Origin: Alphaproteobacteria bacterium
GTDB taxonomy: Bacteria; Pseudomonadota; Alphaproteobacteria; Micavibrionales; Micavibrionaceae
NCBI GenBank assembly: GCA_020442425.1
Contig: JAGRKB010000068.1
Span: forward strand, 1-48,574
Direction: 5' to 3'
DNA length: 48,574 nt
Part shown: one piece after another, positions 16,821-26,125 of the stretch
Position numbering within the stretch: the first letter of the stretch is position 1
How the letters are laid out: the number at the start of each line of letters is the position of its first letter
The notes under the pieces: model-generated
What the model was told of the DNA's origin: nothing
Seen by the model: only the letters and a program-made list of their open reading frames with translations
Database searches by the model: none
Made by a program: the position numbers and the translations under genes

Positions 16821-16903
16821 CGTCATTGCGAGGAGCGTCAGCGACGACGCAATCCAGATGTTCTAATGGATCGCCGCGCGCCTTGCAGACGCTCGCGATG
16901 ACG
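16821..16903. repeat. Repeat family B (GTCATTGCGAG), copy 1
   Basis: CGTCATTGCGAGGAGCG at the left and CGCTCGCGATGACG at the right form inverted termini around GACGCAATCCAGATG. Related copies at 42306-42387 and 48278-48355. Confidence 0.75.
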
Positions 16904-16981
16904 GGTAGAGGTTTAAAAACGTTCTTTTTTTCATGCGAAGTCCCGAAGAACCGAAGAAAAACACAATCTATTCCATTTGCA

Positions 16982-17090
16982 ACCCCGTGCCTGACACGGG
17001 GTCTTTAACTCCTCTTCCACCAAACCCTTGGTGTCTTGGAGTCTTGGTGGTTTAAAAACAAATGAAACACGGAGAACCAGAGAAACGGAG
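16982..17090. repeat. Repeat family C copy 2 with CTTGGTGTCTTGG module
   Basis: The hairpin CCCCGTGCCTGACACGGGG is followed by TCTTTAACTCCTCTTCCACC, then CTTGGTGTCTTGGAGTCTT, GGTGGTTTAAAAA and AAATGAAACACGGAG. The same modules recur, in a different order, at 48372-48526. Confidence 0.7.
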
Positions 17091-17244
17091 TTACATTTTT
17101 GAAGATATCCGTGTTCATCTGTGGTTTAAAAAACCTATCTCCTTCAAATCAAGGATTTTTGAACGACAGAGTGCGCAGAGATACTCAAAACCTTATAAAA
17201 AGAGCATGAACAGGTTCTAAAAACCCGACCGGTTTAGGAAAACC

Positions 17245-19125
17245 TTACCCGCGAAGATCAGGTAAAGACGGATCAAGAACCAATCGTGGAGAGCTGTGTA
17301 TGACGCGAACAGTCGAAAGTGCAGCTCCCACCTTTTGCGGTAAAGATAAATCAGAACTGACACCCAGCAAGCTGAACAACATCTCAAACGGATCATCCTC
17401 GCTCGGAGAATGAATAACGCGAAGCTGCGCCCGCGAAGCCAAACCATGATCCAAAGCAATCTGGTCCAGCACATCATTCAATCCGCCAATCTCGTCAACC
17501 AATCCTTTTTCTTTGGCCTCTTGCCCTGTCCAAACATGCCCCTTGGCAACGGCCTCCGCCTGCTCTTTTGTCATCTTGCGCCCCGTGGCAACGCGATCAA
17601 TAAAGTGGTCATAAACATTATCCAGCGTCAATTCAAACTGCTTTTGCTCAGAAGCAGAGAACGGCGTATTCATAGACATCATACCGGAATTTTTGCCGTA
17701 ACTGACGCTTTCCCAATGCACATCATACTTATTCCACAACCCTTGCAGGTTAATCTTACCACCGACAACGCCGATAGAACCGGTCAAAGTCGCATCCATC
17801 GCATAGATTTTTGTAGCGCCTGCTGAAATCCAGTATCCACCGGATGCCGCCATGCTTCCCATTGAAACATAAACAGGTTTTTTCTTGGACTCCTGCGCCC
17901 AAGCAATCGCGCGCGCAATAGTCTCGGACGCCGAAGGCACACCCCCAGGAGAATTAACCCGAACGACAATGGCCTTAATCTTCTTATCGCGCGCAGCACG
18001 AATAATAGCATCAGCAATATCATCCGCACCGACCAATTGCTCCTCAAGCCCGTAAGGAGACCTCCCTCCGGAAGAACCGCTGACAATCATCCCATCAACA
18101 TGAACAACCGCAACAGATGTCTTTTTCCCTCCCAAAAGATCGGCGTCAAATTTCTCATGCGCCAAAGCTTTGGAATAATTATCCAAGGACATGATTTTGG
18201 AAGACAAATAAACCTCTTTCAAATGAGCATCCAAAACATCTTCATAATCCATACGATCAATCAAACCTGACTCCAGAGCAGCACGATCCGTATGCATTCC
18301 CAAGTCCAACAACGCATCAAAACTTTTTGAAACTTTGGAGCGATCCGCCTTAATAGGTCCAACCAACTGACCGGACAGAGTATCAATAACCCCCTGCGTT
18401 TCCTCACGCGAAGCCGCACTCATTTTGCTGGAGGTCAAATGCTCCATAGCATTTTTATATTCTTTGCGCTGAAAAAACTGAGCCTCAACACCATATTTTT
18501 CCATTACATCTTTAAAGAACGGCTTCTCGGAATTAATTCCACCAACAGCCACAACACCAACAGGCTGCATCCAAATCTCATCGAAAGCAGACGCCAGATA
18601 ATACAGCCCCAACCCATACCCGGAACCACCATAAGACTCGGAATAAATATAGGCTTTCTTGCCCAACGTTCTGAAATGCATTACCGCTTCGCGCAATTCC
18701 TGAAGCTGGGTGATATTATATCCAGCATCACTCACCCGAAAGACAAGAGCTTTAACCCGAGGATCATTTGCTCCCTGTTCCAAAGCATCCAGCATCGCAT
18801 AAAACGTCAACCCGCGATCTCCAAGCCCCAGCAACTCCATATACTCGGAAGTTCCGCTTTCTTCAGGAACAGCTCCCTCCAAATGCAATCCCAGTATGAC
18901 TTGCTTTGGAATCTGCGGAACGGATTCTTTCCCGGATTGTAAAGCCGAGAGGACACCAATTAAGGCAGAAAACAAAAACACGGCACCGATAACCATGCAG
19001 GTTCTCTTTAAAGCCGTCCATAAAATGCGCCCGATAGAAAAACGTTTTCGCATAGGAACAGAAGAAGTTTTAGGAACAGGATTATAAACGACCGTACGGC
19101 CTTTCAACCAATGGTGATGAGACAT
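17245..19125 (-). CDS. sppA: Signal peptide peptidase SppA, 67 kDa type (peptidase S49)
   Basis: 626 residues: tandem S49 domains as in E. coli SppA. One N-terminal membrane anchor at about 41-62 follows a basic cytoplasmic stretch. The catalytic lysine is K224 in RKEYKNAMEH; the nucleophile is S428 in SMAASGGYW. It degrades cleaved signal peptides and membrane protein fragments on the periplasmic side of the inner membrane. Flanking segments VVRVNSPGGVPSASE and TLTGSIGVVGGK are family signatures. It is followed downstream by a repeat-rich non-coding stretch. Confidence 0.93.
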   Translation of the reverse strand: MSHHHWLKGRTVVYNPVPKTSSVPMRKRFSIGRILWTALKRTCMVIGAVFLFSALIGVLSALQSGKESVPQIPKQVILGLHLEGAVPEESGTSEYMELLGLGDRGLTFYAMLDALEQGANDPRVKALVFRVSDAGYNITQLQELREAVMHFRTLGKKAYIYSESYGGSGYGLGLYYLASAFDEIWMQPVGVVAVGGINSEKPFFKDVMEKYGVEAQFFQRKEYKNAMEHLTSSKMSAASREETQGVIDTLSGQLVGPIKADRSKVSKSFDALLDLGMHTDRAALESGLIDRMDYEDVLDAHLKEVYLSSKIMSLDNYSKALAHEKFDADLLGGKKTSVAVVHVDGMIVSGSSGGRSPYGLEEQLVGADDIADAIIRAARDKKIKAIVVRVNSPGGVPSASETIARAIAWAQESKKKPVYVSMGSMAASGGYWISAGATKIYAMDATLTGSIGVVGGKINLQGLWNKYDVHWESVSYGKNSGMMSMNTPFSASEQKQFELTLDNVYDHFIDRVATGRKMTKEQAEAVAKGHVWTGQEAKEKGLVDEIGGLNDVLDQIALDHGLASRAQLRVIHSPSEDDPFEMLFSLLGVSSDLSLPQKVGAALSTVRVIHSSPRLVLDPSLPDLRG

Positions 19126-19194
19126 GAAGCAACCAAATGATGTTACGGGTTCAACTTTCCGAAACTATACACTAACCACTCTTCACTATCTACT

Positions 19195-20280
19195 CTAAAG
19201 ACATTGCGCCTTATGACGTAACCAGTGATCCGCCAAAACACATGCCATCATAGCCTCGACCACAGGAACACCGCGAATACCCACACACGGGTCATGGCGA
19301 CCTTTAGTGATAATATCGGTTTCATTGCCGTAAACATCAATAGTCTGGGTTGGAATTAAAATAGAGCTGGTGGGCTTAAACGCAACGCGCGTGCAAATAT
19401 CTTGCCCCGTGGAAATACCACCGAGAATTCCGCCTGCATGATTGCTGAGAAAAGCAGGATTTCCCTCCTCATCAATTCGGATTTGATCAGCATTTTGTTC
19501 CCCACCCCATTCGACCGTTGCAAACCCGTCACCAATCTCGACCCCTTTGGCCGCATTAATAGACATCATCGCCTTGGCAATATCGGCATCCAGCTTGTCA
19601 TACACAGGAGCGCCAAGCCCCGCAGGAAGCCCACTGGCGACACACTCGACAACCGCTCCAATGCTTGAACCGCTCTTGCGGATTTCGGACAAATACTCTT
19701 CCCACTGGTCAATCACACCGATATCAGGGCAAAAGAAAGGATTACGAGAGACTTCCTCCCAATCCCATTGATCCCGATTAATATGACGTCCCCCGATTTG
19801 TGTAACAGCCGCACGAATAGAAACCTCGTCTCCCAATTGATCGGCAAGAACACGACGCGCCACGGCCCCCGCCGCCACACGACACGCGGTCTCACGCGCA
19901 GAAGATCGCCCGCCGCCGCGATAATCACGGACGCCATACTTTGCACGATACGTATAATCTGCATGGCCGGGACGAAACTTGTCCTTAATTTCGGAATAAT
20001 CTTTAGACTTTTGATCGGTATTTTCAATCATCAAAGAAATCGGAGTGCCCGTTGTCACACCTTCGAAAACGCCTGATAAAATTTTAACCAGATCAGCTTC
20101 CTGACGTTGGGTCGTAAATTTGGATTGTCCTGGTTTGCGTTGATCCAGAAAAACCTGAATATCGTCTTCACACAAAGCAATACCAGGCGGAACACCGTCT
20201 ACCACAACACCAATCGCAGGCCCGTGACTCTCTCCCCAAGTCTGATATTGAAACAAAGTACCAAATCTGTTGCCGCTCAT
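19195..20280 (-). CDS. aroC: Chorismate synthase
   Basis: 361 residues, usual length. It converts 5-enolpyruvylshikimate 3-phosphate to chorismate using reduced FMN, the last shikimate pathway step. Signatures: [19 protein letters not shown] near the N-terminus, [30 protein letters not shown], and the C-terminal [18 protein letters not shown]. It lies 14 bp after the HAD gene on the same strand, probably as part of the fabI-to-aroC run. The window also holds the first pathway enzyme (class II DAHP synthase at 27187). Confidence 0.96.
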   Translation of the reverse strand: MSGNRFGTLFQYQTWGESHGPAIGVVVDGVPPGIALCEDDIQVFLDQRKPGQSKFTTQRQEADLVKILSGVFEGVTTGTPISLMIENTDQKSKDYSEIKDKFRPGHADYTYRAKYGVRDYRGGGRSSARETACRVAAGAVARRVLADQLGDEVSIRAAVTQIGGRHINRDQWDWEEVSRNPFFCPDIGVIDQWEEYLSEIRKSGSSIGAVVECVASGLPAGLGAPVYDKLDADIAKAMMSINAAKGVEIGDGFATVEWGGEQNADQIRIDEEGNPAFLSNHAGGILGGISTGQDICTRVAFKPTSSILIPTQTIDVYGNETDIITKGRHDPCVGIRGVPVVEAMMACVLADHWLRHKAQCL

Positions 20281-20294
20281 TTTGAAATCCTCAA

Positions 20295-20897
20295 CTAAAA
20301 AGATAAATCCACAATATCAGACATATCATTAAAGACAATCCCGCTCATCCCCAAAGATCGTGCCACTTCTATGTTCTTGGGATGATCATCAATTAACACA
20401 ATATCACATGGATCAACCTGCAACGCCTCAATAACATAATCAAAAAACTCAATATCGGGCTTTTTATAACCAATATCGGCAGCATAAAACATGTTCAAAA
20501 ACCAGCTTTTCAAATCCATATTATTCCATAGATAATCGGCCCTACGATGCTCCTGATTAGTCGCTAGATAAAATTGCTGGTTTTCACCACTATTTTTATC
20601 AACCCAATCCAGAAAATCATGGTTAATGCATGCATCTTTTTGAAGCCAGTAAGAGATCACATCCTCTGGATTTCCAACAAATCCGACCTCGGGAAGAACC
20701 TTGGCAAGAGCGAGTTCGACTGGAACTTTCCCGACCACTACATCAGGAAACAGATCAAAAAAGAATTTTTGCTCAAACTCTTTCGGACAAATTCCCAAAT
20801 CTTCTTTCAAATCGGTCATCCATGACACTTGCCGTGCAGGATTATAATGAAATCCATGAACAACAACACCATCAACATCGCAAAGAATATGCTTCAT
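20295..20897 (-). CDS. HAD-superfamily hydrolase
   Basis: 200 residues. HAD motif I DVDG at 7-10 ([10 protein letters not shown]), motif III lysine in [10 protein letters not shown] and motif [14 protein letters not shown]. Topology and length fit subfamily IA with a helical cap (phosphatase or haloacid dehalogenase-like). Substrate not predictable. It lies between aroC and the thioesterase gene on the same strand. Confidence 0.82.
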   Translation of the reverse strand: MKHILCDVDGVVVHGFHYNPARQVSWMTDLKEDLGICPKEFEQKFFFDLFPDVVVGKVPVELALAKVLPEVGFVGNPEDVISYWLQKDACINHDFLDWVDKNSGENQQFYLATNQEHRRADYLWNNMDLKSWFLNMFYAADIGYKKPDIEFFDYVIEALQVDPCDIVLIDDHPKNIEVARSLGMSGIVFNDMSDIVDLSF

Positions 20898-20946
20898 GCC
20901 AAAACCCCTTCGTGTTTTTAGTGTCTTAGTGGTAAAAATAAATTAC

Positions 20947-21408
20947 TCACTTCAAATGCACGGCTTCTTTTTGGGCACTCAATGTCCCGTGATCTATAAC
21001 CGCAACCGTCAACCGTGAAATGGCAACGCGCTTACCCGTCGCTTCTTCGGTCATATCCGTTTGCCAGACCTGAGTCCTGCGCCCCAAATGAAGCGGCTTA
21101 CAAACCCCGATCACATGCCCTTCCGTCACCGCCCGAATGTGATTACAATTTATTTCCAAACCGACCGCCCGAAATAAATCCGGATCAATCGTCATCCACG
21201 CAGCAACACTTCCCAAAGTCTCTGATAAGACACACGACGCTCCACCGTGCAAAATCCCGAAAGGCTGGGTAGTCCGATGATCGACAGGCAACCGCCCCGA
21301 TAAGAAATCTTCACCAACCTCTAAAAATTCAAACCCGACATGCTGCCCCATATTGGCATTGCGCATGCCTTCCAACGTTTCAAGCGAATAAGGTTTGAAC
21401 CATATCAT
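20947..21408 (-). CDS. PaaI-type hotdog-fold acyl-CoA thioesterase
   Basis: 153 residues. Signature PFGILHGGASCVLSETLGSVAAW contains the HGG turn and the catalytic acidic residue of the PaaI/YbdB (EntH, MenI) group; the closing strand GKRVAISRLTVAV is typical. It hydrolyses acyl- or aroyl-CoA thioesters, probably as a housekeeping or proofreading enzyme. Its start codon overlaps the stop of mntA by 4 bases, so it is translated as part of that operon. Confidence 0.85.
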   Translation of the reverse strand: MIWFKPYSLETLEGMRNANMGQHVGFEFLEVGEDFLSGRLPVDHRTTQPFGILHGGASCVLSETLGSVAAWMTIDPDLFRAVGLEINCNHIRAVTEGHVIGVCKPLHLGRRTQVWQTDMTEEATGKRVAISRLTVAVIDHGTLSAQKEAVHLK

Positions 21409-21704
21409 ATTATTTCCCTCAAATCTTTTTCTATGGACTGACGAAATCCTTCTCCCAAACTGTTCCAGTCCATCACATCAACCGAAAACAACAACGGAGA
21501 CGCTTTCAAAAGCTCCTTGATATCAAGAATATCAGTCATAGAAATTTTATGATCAGATTTAAGAACAACATCCAGATCGGATACAGGCTTGGCATCTCCG
21601 GTTACACGGGATCCAAACGCATAAAGTTTAGCATCCGGACAAATCAAAGACACAATCCCTTTGATAATTTTTATATCTTTATCCGTTATGTCGATCATAT
21701 CCAT
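21405..21704 (-). CDS. mntA: MntA-type nucleotidyltransferase antitoxin (MNT)
   Basis: 99 residues, minimal nucleotidyltransferase. FGSRVTGDAKPVSDLDVVL matches the exact GS-X10-DXD active-site pattern of type VII antitoxin MntA, which adds AMP residues to HepT and silences it. The start overlaps the end of the HEPN gene by 26 bases. The order toxin then antitoxin with overlap is characteristic of hepT-mntA loci. Confidence 0.85.
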   Translation of the reverse strand: MDMIDITDKDIKIIKGIVSLICPDAKLYAFGSRVTGDAKPVSDLDVVLKSDHKISMTDILDIKELLKASPLLFSVDVMDWNSLGEGFRQSIEKDLREII

Positions 21705-22080
21705 CTTTCATAGCCTGCAACAAAAGACAGGCATCCTTATAGAAAGGCGGTACAACAGCATAGACATCCTGTGCCGTTTCAAGGTTATATGTATGTGACG
21801 TCAAATTACGTTTCTCGAGATATAATATCCACGGGCCAACATCCGCAACCACACCATATCGTGCCGCCTTTCTGAAAAGCTCTCGTGTAGCAGCTTCATC
21901 AAGTTGATAAACAACCTTCAAAAATCGCTTAAGAGTCTTCCATGACAACTCAACACAATATTCGAACCGCTGTATAGTGGCATCCCGAACCAGATCGCTA
22001 TAAGGCATATCCAGAACTTCTTTAAGAGACATCAGAGCCTTTTCATACGACTCGAAAACAATCTCACCCCGTTCTGCCAT
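21679..22080 (-). CDS. hepT: HepT-type HEPN toxin (HI0074 family)
   Basis: 133 residues, all-helical HEPN protein of the group long annotated as nucleotidyltransferase substrate-binding protein. The segment RNLTSHTY fits the RNase motif RX4HXY exactly, so the toxin active site looks intact, and the tyrosine that MntA AMPylates is present. The gene starts 2 bp after the fabI stop, so the pair is read from the fabI transcript. Confidence 0.85.
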   Translation of the reverse strand: MAERGEIVFESYEKALMSLKEVLDMPYSDLVRDATIQRFEYCVELSWKTLKRFLKVVYQLDEAATRELFRKAARYGVVADVGPWILYLEKRNLTSHTYNLETAQDVYAVVPPFYKDACLLLQAMKDGYDRHNG

Positions 22081-22082
22081 AC

Positions 22083-22934
22083 CTAAGCCGCCTCGTCGGA
22101 TTTCTTCGGAGCAATGCTTTCAAGAAGTTGGGCCGTCTCAGCAGCACTATCAATCGCAACCATACCGACCGTATGATATCCCGCATCAACATGCAGAACT
22201 TCACCGGTTACACCAGCGCCCAAATCAGACAGCAAGTACAAACCTGAATTTCCGACATCTTCAATCGTGACGTTACGTTTGAGTGGGGAGTTCAACTCAT
22301 TCCATTTCAAGATGTAACGGAAATCACCGATACCGGATGCCGCCAATGTTTTAATCGGGCCTGCAGAGATCGCATTCACGCGAATATTGTCTTTACCCAA
22401 ATCAGTTGCAAGATAACGAACAGAGGCTTCCAACGCTGCCTTAGCAACACCCATAACGTTATAATGCGGCATCACGCGCTCGGCACCATAATATGTCAGA
22501 GTAAGCAACGACCCTCCCTCTTTCATCAAAGGCACGGCACGCTGGCAAACAGCAGTGAAAGAATAAACGGAGATGTCCATCGTCTTCAGGAAGTTGGCAC
22601 GAGTGGTATCCAGATACAATCCGTCCAATTCTGTTTTGTCAGAGAACGCAATCGCGTGAACAACGAAATCCAGCTTGCCCCATTTTTCTTCAATGGCTTT
22701 GAATGTAGCATCAATAGACGCTTCATCGGTCACATCACAAGGAACAAGGATATCAGAGCCGACTTCTTCAGCCAAAGGGCGAACGCGCTTTTCCAACGCC
22801 TCACCTTGATATGTGAATGCCAGCTCAGCTCCTTGAGCATGGGCAGCCTTGGCAATTCCCCAAGCGATGGAACGATCATTGGCAACACCCATAATCAGGC
22901 CTTTTTTACCGGCCATTAAAGAAGAAAAAGTCAT
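22083..22934 (-). CDS. fabI: Enoyl-[acyl-carrier-protein] reductase (NADH)
   Basis: 283 residues. SDR fold with the FabI form of the cofactor motif (GVANDRSIAWGIAKAAHAQG), the catalytic Tyr-X6-Lys in YNVMGVAK, preceded by LTYYGAERVMPHY, and ISAGPIKTLAASGI, the substrate-binding loop. It performs the last reductive step of fatty acid elongation and is the target of triclosan in other bacteria. It heads the minus-strand run fabI, hepT, mntA, thioesterase, HAD, aroC. Confidence 0.96.
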   Translation of the reverse strand: MTFSSLMAGKKGLIMGVANDRSIAWGIAKAAHAQGAELAFTYQGEALEKRVRPLAEEVGSDILVPCDVTDEASIDATFKAIEEKWGKLDFVVHAIAFSDKTELDGLYLDTTRANFLKTMDISVYSFTAVCQRAVPLMKEGGSLLTLTYYGAERVMPHYNVMGVAKAALEASVRYLATDLGKDNIRVNAISAGPIKTLAASGIGDFRYILKWNELNSPLKRNVTIEDVGNSGLYLLSDLGAGVTGEVLHVDAGYHTVGMVAIDSAAETAQLLESIAPKKSDEAA

Positions 22935-23113
22935 GTACTACCCTTTATATATATAAACTTGGTCAATCCTATCGAAATCGTTGTCATCCTACACGTTTCT
23001 GGCAAAACGTCCAGAACGAACACGCATAATTACATATTTCATTAACCTTCTACTGCTAGGATAGGGCAAGCTCTCGTCCTGAAAGACAAAACGGGAGCAT
23101 CCGGGTATGGAAA

Positions 23114-24718
23114 ATGGATATAACACTAGAAAAAACACAGAAATTTTGCGAACGTTATTCGGAAGATCTGAGGGCTATTTTCCCGAACACTGACCTACGC
23201 TTTATCTTGCATTATCGCGGACAAAAGGGCGAACAAATCAATAAGCTCCTTCCCCAAATTCAAAACCATCCGGCCTATGACGAGGCCTGCTCCCTTTTAA
23301 AATTCCGAGGCCCAGGCCATGATAATTCGGCATTTCTGGGAATGGTTATCGGATTCAGAAAAAGCATGCTGGGACTAAAGAAGTCACCGGAATGTATGGC
23401 GTTTATTTCCATCAACATGAATCAACACAAAAACGAAGAAGAATTATATTTTGCGATTCACAGCCTAACGGCACACTTTCTTGAAACGGTTGATTTTTAC
23501 ACCAGAAAACATGCCGGAGCACAAAGCAGTCAAATACTGCAACCAAAAAGAAACAACATCGCCACTTGCCGCATGAATTTGAAAGCGGATGTCTACAGCG
23601 TGCTACAAATGTCTAATCAGGGATATGAATCTGCGCCGCAAAAACTGGCGCAAAGAAGAGCCATGGAAGCCCTCACTCCCCAAACAACCCATCCCGAAGA
23701 ATTCCCCTACCCGATTTCTCTGGATGTAACAGATTTTGCTCTGAAAAAATTTATCGGAGCAAAGAAACGCTCAGCGATCAACACGGCCTATACCTTGGCA
23801 CGCCATGTTGCAACAAGCTTCGATGCGGAAAATATTGAAACATGGATTGGTCTGGTAAATCCCGCGCAAACTATGGCATGGAGCGGCTATCGCCCAAGTC
23901 AAATTTTGGCGGCAGCCATCAACAGCTCCAGCAATCCGTTTTTGAAATCAACAGCCCATATGCTCTCTGAAATTCTGGATATCGAACCGGCTCCACTGGA
24001 AACACTGCAAGGCGGATATAACCCCTACGCGCTTCCTGAAGTTAATCATATCGAGCATGAACGGTCGATAGAAGAAACATTTGAAATGGTTTTGATTCAT
24101 GCGATGGAAGCCGACAGCCACTTGCCTCTAATTCATGTGGCAAACAACCAGAATGAAGGCCTGCTCAAAGGGCGTTTTTCAGGATGGTGTGCGCATGCGC
24201 TCCAATCAGCAGCCACAGCCTACACCAACGCATCAATGCGCGGTATGCCAAGCGAACAAGCCGCACGTCTGGAATTTGAAAGTGCAAAACTGCAAACAGG
24301 CTGGCGTGAATTAAATGCGATTGGAGGCCATATCACAGACATGCAAAAAAATGGCGAAGTCGTAACCTTGTCTGGAGTTGCCTCATGGTGTGAGCACAAC
24401 CCTCAATTCAAAACAATTGTTGAGTCGCTAAAGATCACAATGAGTGATCCGGGCTATAACAAGAAACTTGAAGCAACAGTAGAAATGCCACATCTGGGGC
24501 CAAACGCCGCGCCATCCGCAGCACCAAAAGCCCAACCAAGAATGGCGCCGCAAGCAGCCCCTCAAATGGCAGCAGCCCCGTCTCTTGGCATGGGAGGCGG
24601 CATGGGAGGCGGCATGGGTGGAGGAATGGCGATAGGCGGAACGGTTCCTCATCATCCTCAAAAATCCACAACACCCTCCCATCTTGACTTCAACGAAGAA
24701 GCCGAAGAAAAGCATTAA
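23114..24718 (+). CDS. Hypothetical protein with low-complexity tail
   Basis: 534 residues, no family recognised. Residues 1-450 appear globular and mostly helical, without signal peptide or membrane segment. The last 80 residues are disordered: an Ala/Pro-rich stretch (APSAAPKAQPRMAPQAAP) followed by four Gly-Met units (GMGGGMGGGMGGGMAIGG) and a charged end. The start at 23114 has only a weak ribosome-binding site. It is divergent from fabI and followed by a terminator, so it is a single-gene unit. Function unknown. Confidence 0.7.
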   Translation: MDITLEKTQKFCERYSEDLRAIFPNTDLRFILHYRGQKGEQINKLLPQIQNHPAYDEACSLLKFRGPGHDNSAFLGMVIGFRKSMLGLKKSPECMAFISINMNQHKNEEELYFAIHSLTAHFLETVDFYTRKHAGAQSSQILQPKRNNIATCRMNLKADVYSVLQMSNQGYESAPQKLAQRRAMEALTPQTTHPEEFPYPISLDVTDFALKKFIGAKKRSAINTAYTLARHVATSFDAENIETWIGLVNPAQTMAWSGYRPSQILAAAINSSSNPFLKSTAHMLSEILDIEPAPLETLQGGYNPYALPEVNHIEHERSIEETFEMVLIHAMEADSHLPLIHVANNQNEGLLKGRFSGWCAHALQSAATAYTNASMRGMPSEQAARLEFESAKLQTGWRELNAIGGHITDMQKNGEVVTLSGVASWCEHNPQFKTIVESLKITMSDPGYNKKLEATVEMPHLGPNAAPSAAPKAQPRMAPQAAPQMAAAPSLGMGGGMGGGMGGGMAIGGTVPHHPQKSTTPSHLDFNEEAEEKH

Positions 24719-24720
24719 AA

Positions 24721-24746
24721 AAAGCCCCGCAAACAGCAGGGCTTTT
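24721..24746 (+). terminator. Intrinsic terminator
   Basis: AAGCCCCGC, loop AAACA, GCAGGGCTTTT: a stem with one C/A mismatch and a short T-run between the convergent genes ending at 24718 and 24767. Confidence 0.7.
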
Positions 24747-24766
24747 CTACAATAAATCAAATAAAC

Positions 24767-25240
24767 TTACTGAACAATCTGCCAAGTACCATCTGGGTTT
24801 TGGCAAGCTGTGCCGTAACCTGTTTGCTGACGACCATCTACATAGATAGTCTGGCTATATTCACGGCAGTAACGACCGGAAGTATTGCTGTATCCTTCTT
24901 TGGTCGGAGTAACAGTTCCGGAGTGACCGCTATCTGGGTTATTCCAGCTAATGGTCTCACCAACAGGAGCTGCATAAGCTTTGCTTTGCGCTTGGTTGGC
25001 ATACATCATGTCAGCCTGATCAAGGGACTTACCCAATTCGCTACCAATCAAAGACCCAAGCAACGCACCAACACCAACACCAACCAACTGGCCTGTGCCT
25101 TTACCAAACTGGGCACCGGCTACACCGCCGAGAATTGCACCAGTGGCAGAGCCAACCATTTGTTTGTTACCCGTATTTTCCATACACGCAGTCATGGTGA
25201 AGGAGACAAGTGCGAGCAACACTAAAAATTTCATTTTCAT
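24767..25240 (-). CDS. 17 kDa surface antigen-type outer membrane lipoprotein
   Basis: 157 residues. A signal peptide with lipobox TMTAC, lipidated at C19. A glycine-zipper hairpin follows (GSATGAILGGVAGAQFGKG, then VGVGALLGSLIGSELGKS), the hallmark of the rickettsial 17 kDa antigen family. The C-terminal domain ends with RYCREYSQTIYVDGRQQ and GTACQNPDGTWQIV, also family typical. It probably sits in the outer membrane, structural or stability role. It has its own unit, convergent with the unknown 534-residue gene. Confidence 0.9.
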   Translation of the reverse strand: MKMKFLVLLALVSFTMTACMENTGNKQMVGSATGAILGGVAGAQFGKGTGQLVGVGVGALLGSLIGSELGKSLDQADMMYANQAQSKAYAAPVGETISWNNPDSGHSGTVTPTKEGYSNTSGRYCREYSQTIYVDGRQQTGYGTACQNPDGTWQIVQ

Positions 25241-25372
25241 CTTCCGGTTCCTTTCGGTAAATAGACTTATCCGCTTTTGCGGTTACTCAAACAACGGAAC
25301 TATATAGACAGTTCCCCCGCGAGAGAACAACATTAATTAAATTTTTTTCGGGAAAAGAAAAGATGAAGCAAT

Positions 25373-25960
25373 ATGTCAACTGAATTCAAAGAACATCCAA
25401 TCCATCTCTTTGGCGAATGGTTTAACGCAGCGCAAGAAACAGAGACCTCCGATCCGGATGCAGCATGTCTGGCAACAGTAGATCAGGACGGCCTCCCCAA
25501 CGCGCGCGTGATTTTGGTTCGTCACTTTGACGATAATGGGTTTTGCTTCTTTACCAACTACGACAGCACCAAGGGACAAGAATTAATTACGCGTGGCAAA
25601 GCCGCACTTAACTTCCATTGGAAGAGTAAAAAGCGTCAGGTTAGAATTCGCGGAACAATTGAAAAAGTATCCTCAGTGGAATCCGACGAATACTACAACA
25701 GCCGCCCGCTCGGCAACCGCATCGGAGCGTGGGCCTCCAAACAATCCCACCCTCTGGAAAGTCGAGATACGCTTATTAATCGCGTCAAAGACTTTGAAGA
25801 CAAGTTCGGAGAAACCCCACCCCGTCCGGAACATTGGGGAGGTTTCCGCCTTATCCCGCAAGAAATCGAATTCTGGGAAGAAGGAGAATTCCGCCTCCAT
25901 AACCGCAAGCAATATAAAAACAGCAACGGAACATGGGTGCTAACAACCCTCTACCCGTAA
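25373..25960 (+). CDS. pdxH: Pyridoxamine 5'-phosphate oxidase
   Basis: 195 residues. Oxidises pyridoxine or pyridoxamine 5'-phosphate to pyridoxal phosphate with FMN. Typical pieces: ACLATVDQDGLPNARVILVRHFDDNGFCFFTNY (FMN binding), NFHWKSKKRQVRIRG, SRPLGNRIGAWASKQS and EFWEEGEFRLHNR. The C-terminus reads TLYP where RLxP is usual. No neighbour in the pathway. Confidence 0.94.
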   Translation: MSTEFKEHPIHLFGEWFNAAQETETSDPDAACLATVDQDGLPNARVILVRHFDDNGFCFFTNYDSTKGQELITRGKAALNFHWKSKKRQVRIRGTIEKVSSVESDEYYNSRPLGNRIGAWASKQSHPLESRDTLINRVKDFEDKFGETPPRPEHWGGFRLIPQEIEFWEEGEFRLHNRKQYKNSNGTWVLTTLYP

Positions 25961-26009
25961 ATTATTTTCAATATTTTCTTGACTCGAAAACCCGCTTTGC
26001 GCCAAAGTA

Positions 26010-26075
26010 AAGGTCCGAAGCGGGATTTGAGGGGTAGCTTGCACCGCTTTATAATAAATTGCTAAAGCACTATGG
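26010..26075 (+). promoter_or_regulatory. SAM-II riboswitch upstream of metA
   Basis: Stem P1 AGCGG (26019-26023) with CCGCT (26044-26048) encloses GATTTGA and GCTTGCA; it is followed by AATAAATTGCTAAAGC. This matches the SAM-II pseudoknot pattern (GATTTGA, CTTGCA, TAAA, GCTAAA) found before met genes in alphaproteobacteria. It lies about 50 bases before the metA start, predicting repression when SAM is abundant. Confidence 0.85.
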
Positions 26076-26125
26076 CTCATTTCCATACACCCCATTAAAA
26101 ACGAAAATTTTTTATTGAGGGTAAC

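Larger units (their letters stand above)
16584..17244. other. Gene-free stretch composed of repeat modules
   Basis: No reading frame here looks genuine. The stretch is a mosaic of repeat modules: GACACGGGGTCTT hairpins (16635-16702, 16982-17022), a CACGCAGAGGACGCAAAG/TTAACGCAGAGG module near 16726-16760, the GTCATTGCGAG element at 16821-16903, and the CTTGGTGTCTTGG module near 17027-17090. Several recur at 48273-48574. Confidence 0.7.

Noticed and set aside
16584..17244. CRISPR array
   Set aside because: The repeats here are different hairpin modules in single copies, without regular spacing or equal-length spacers; no cas gene is in the window.
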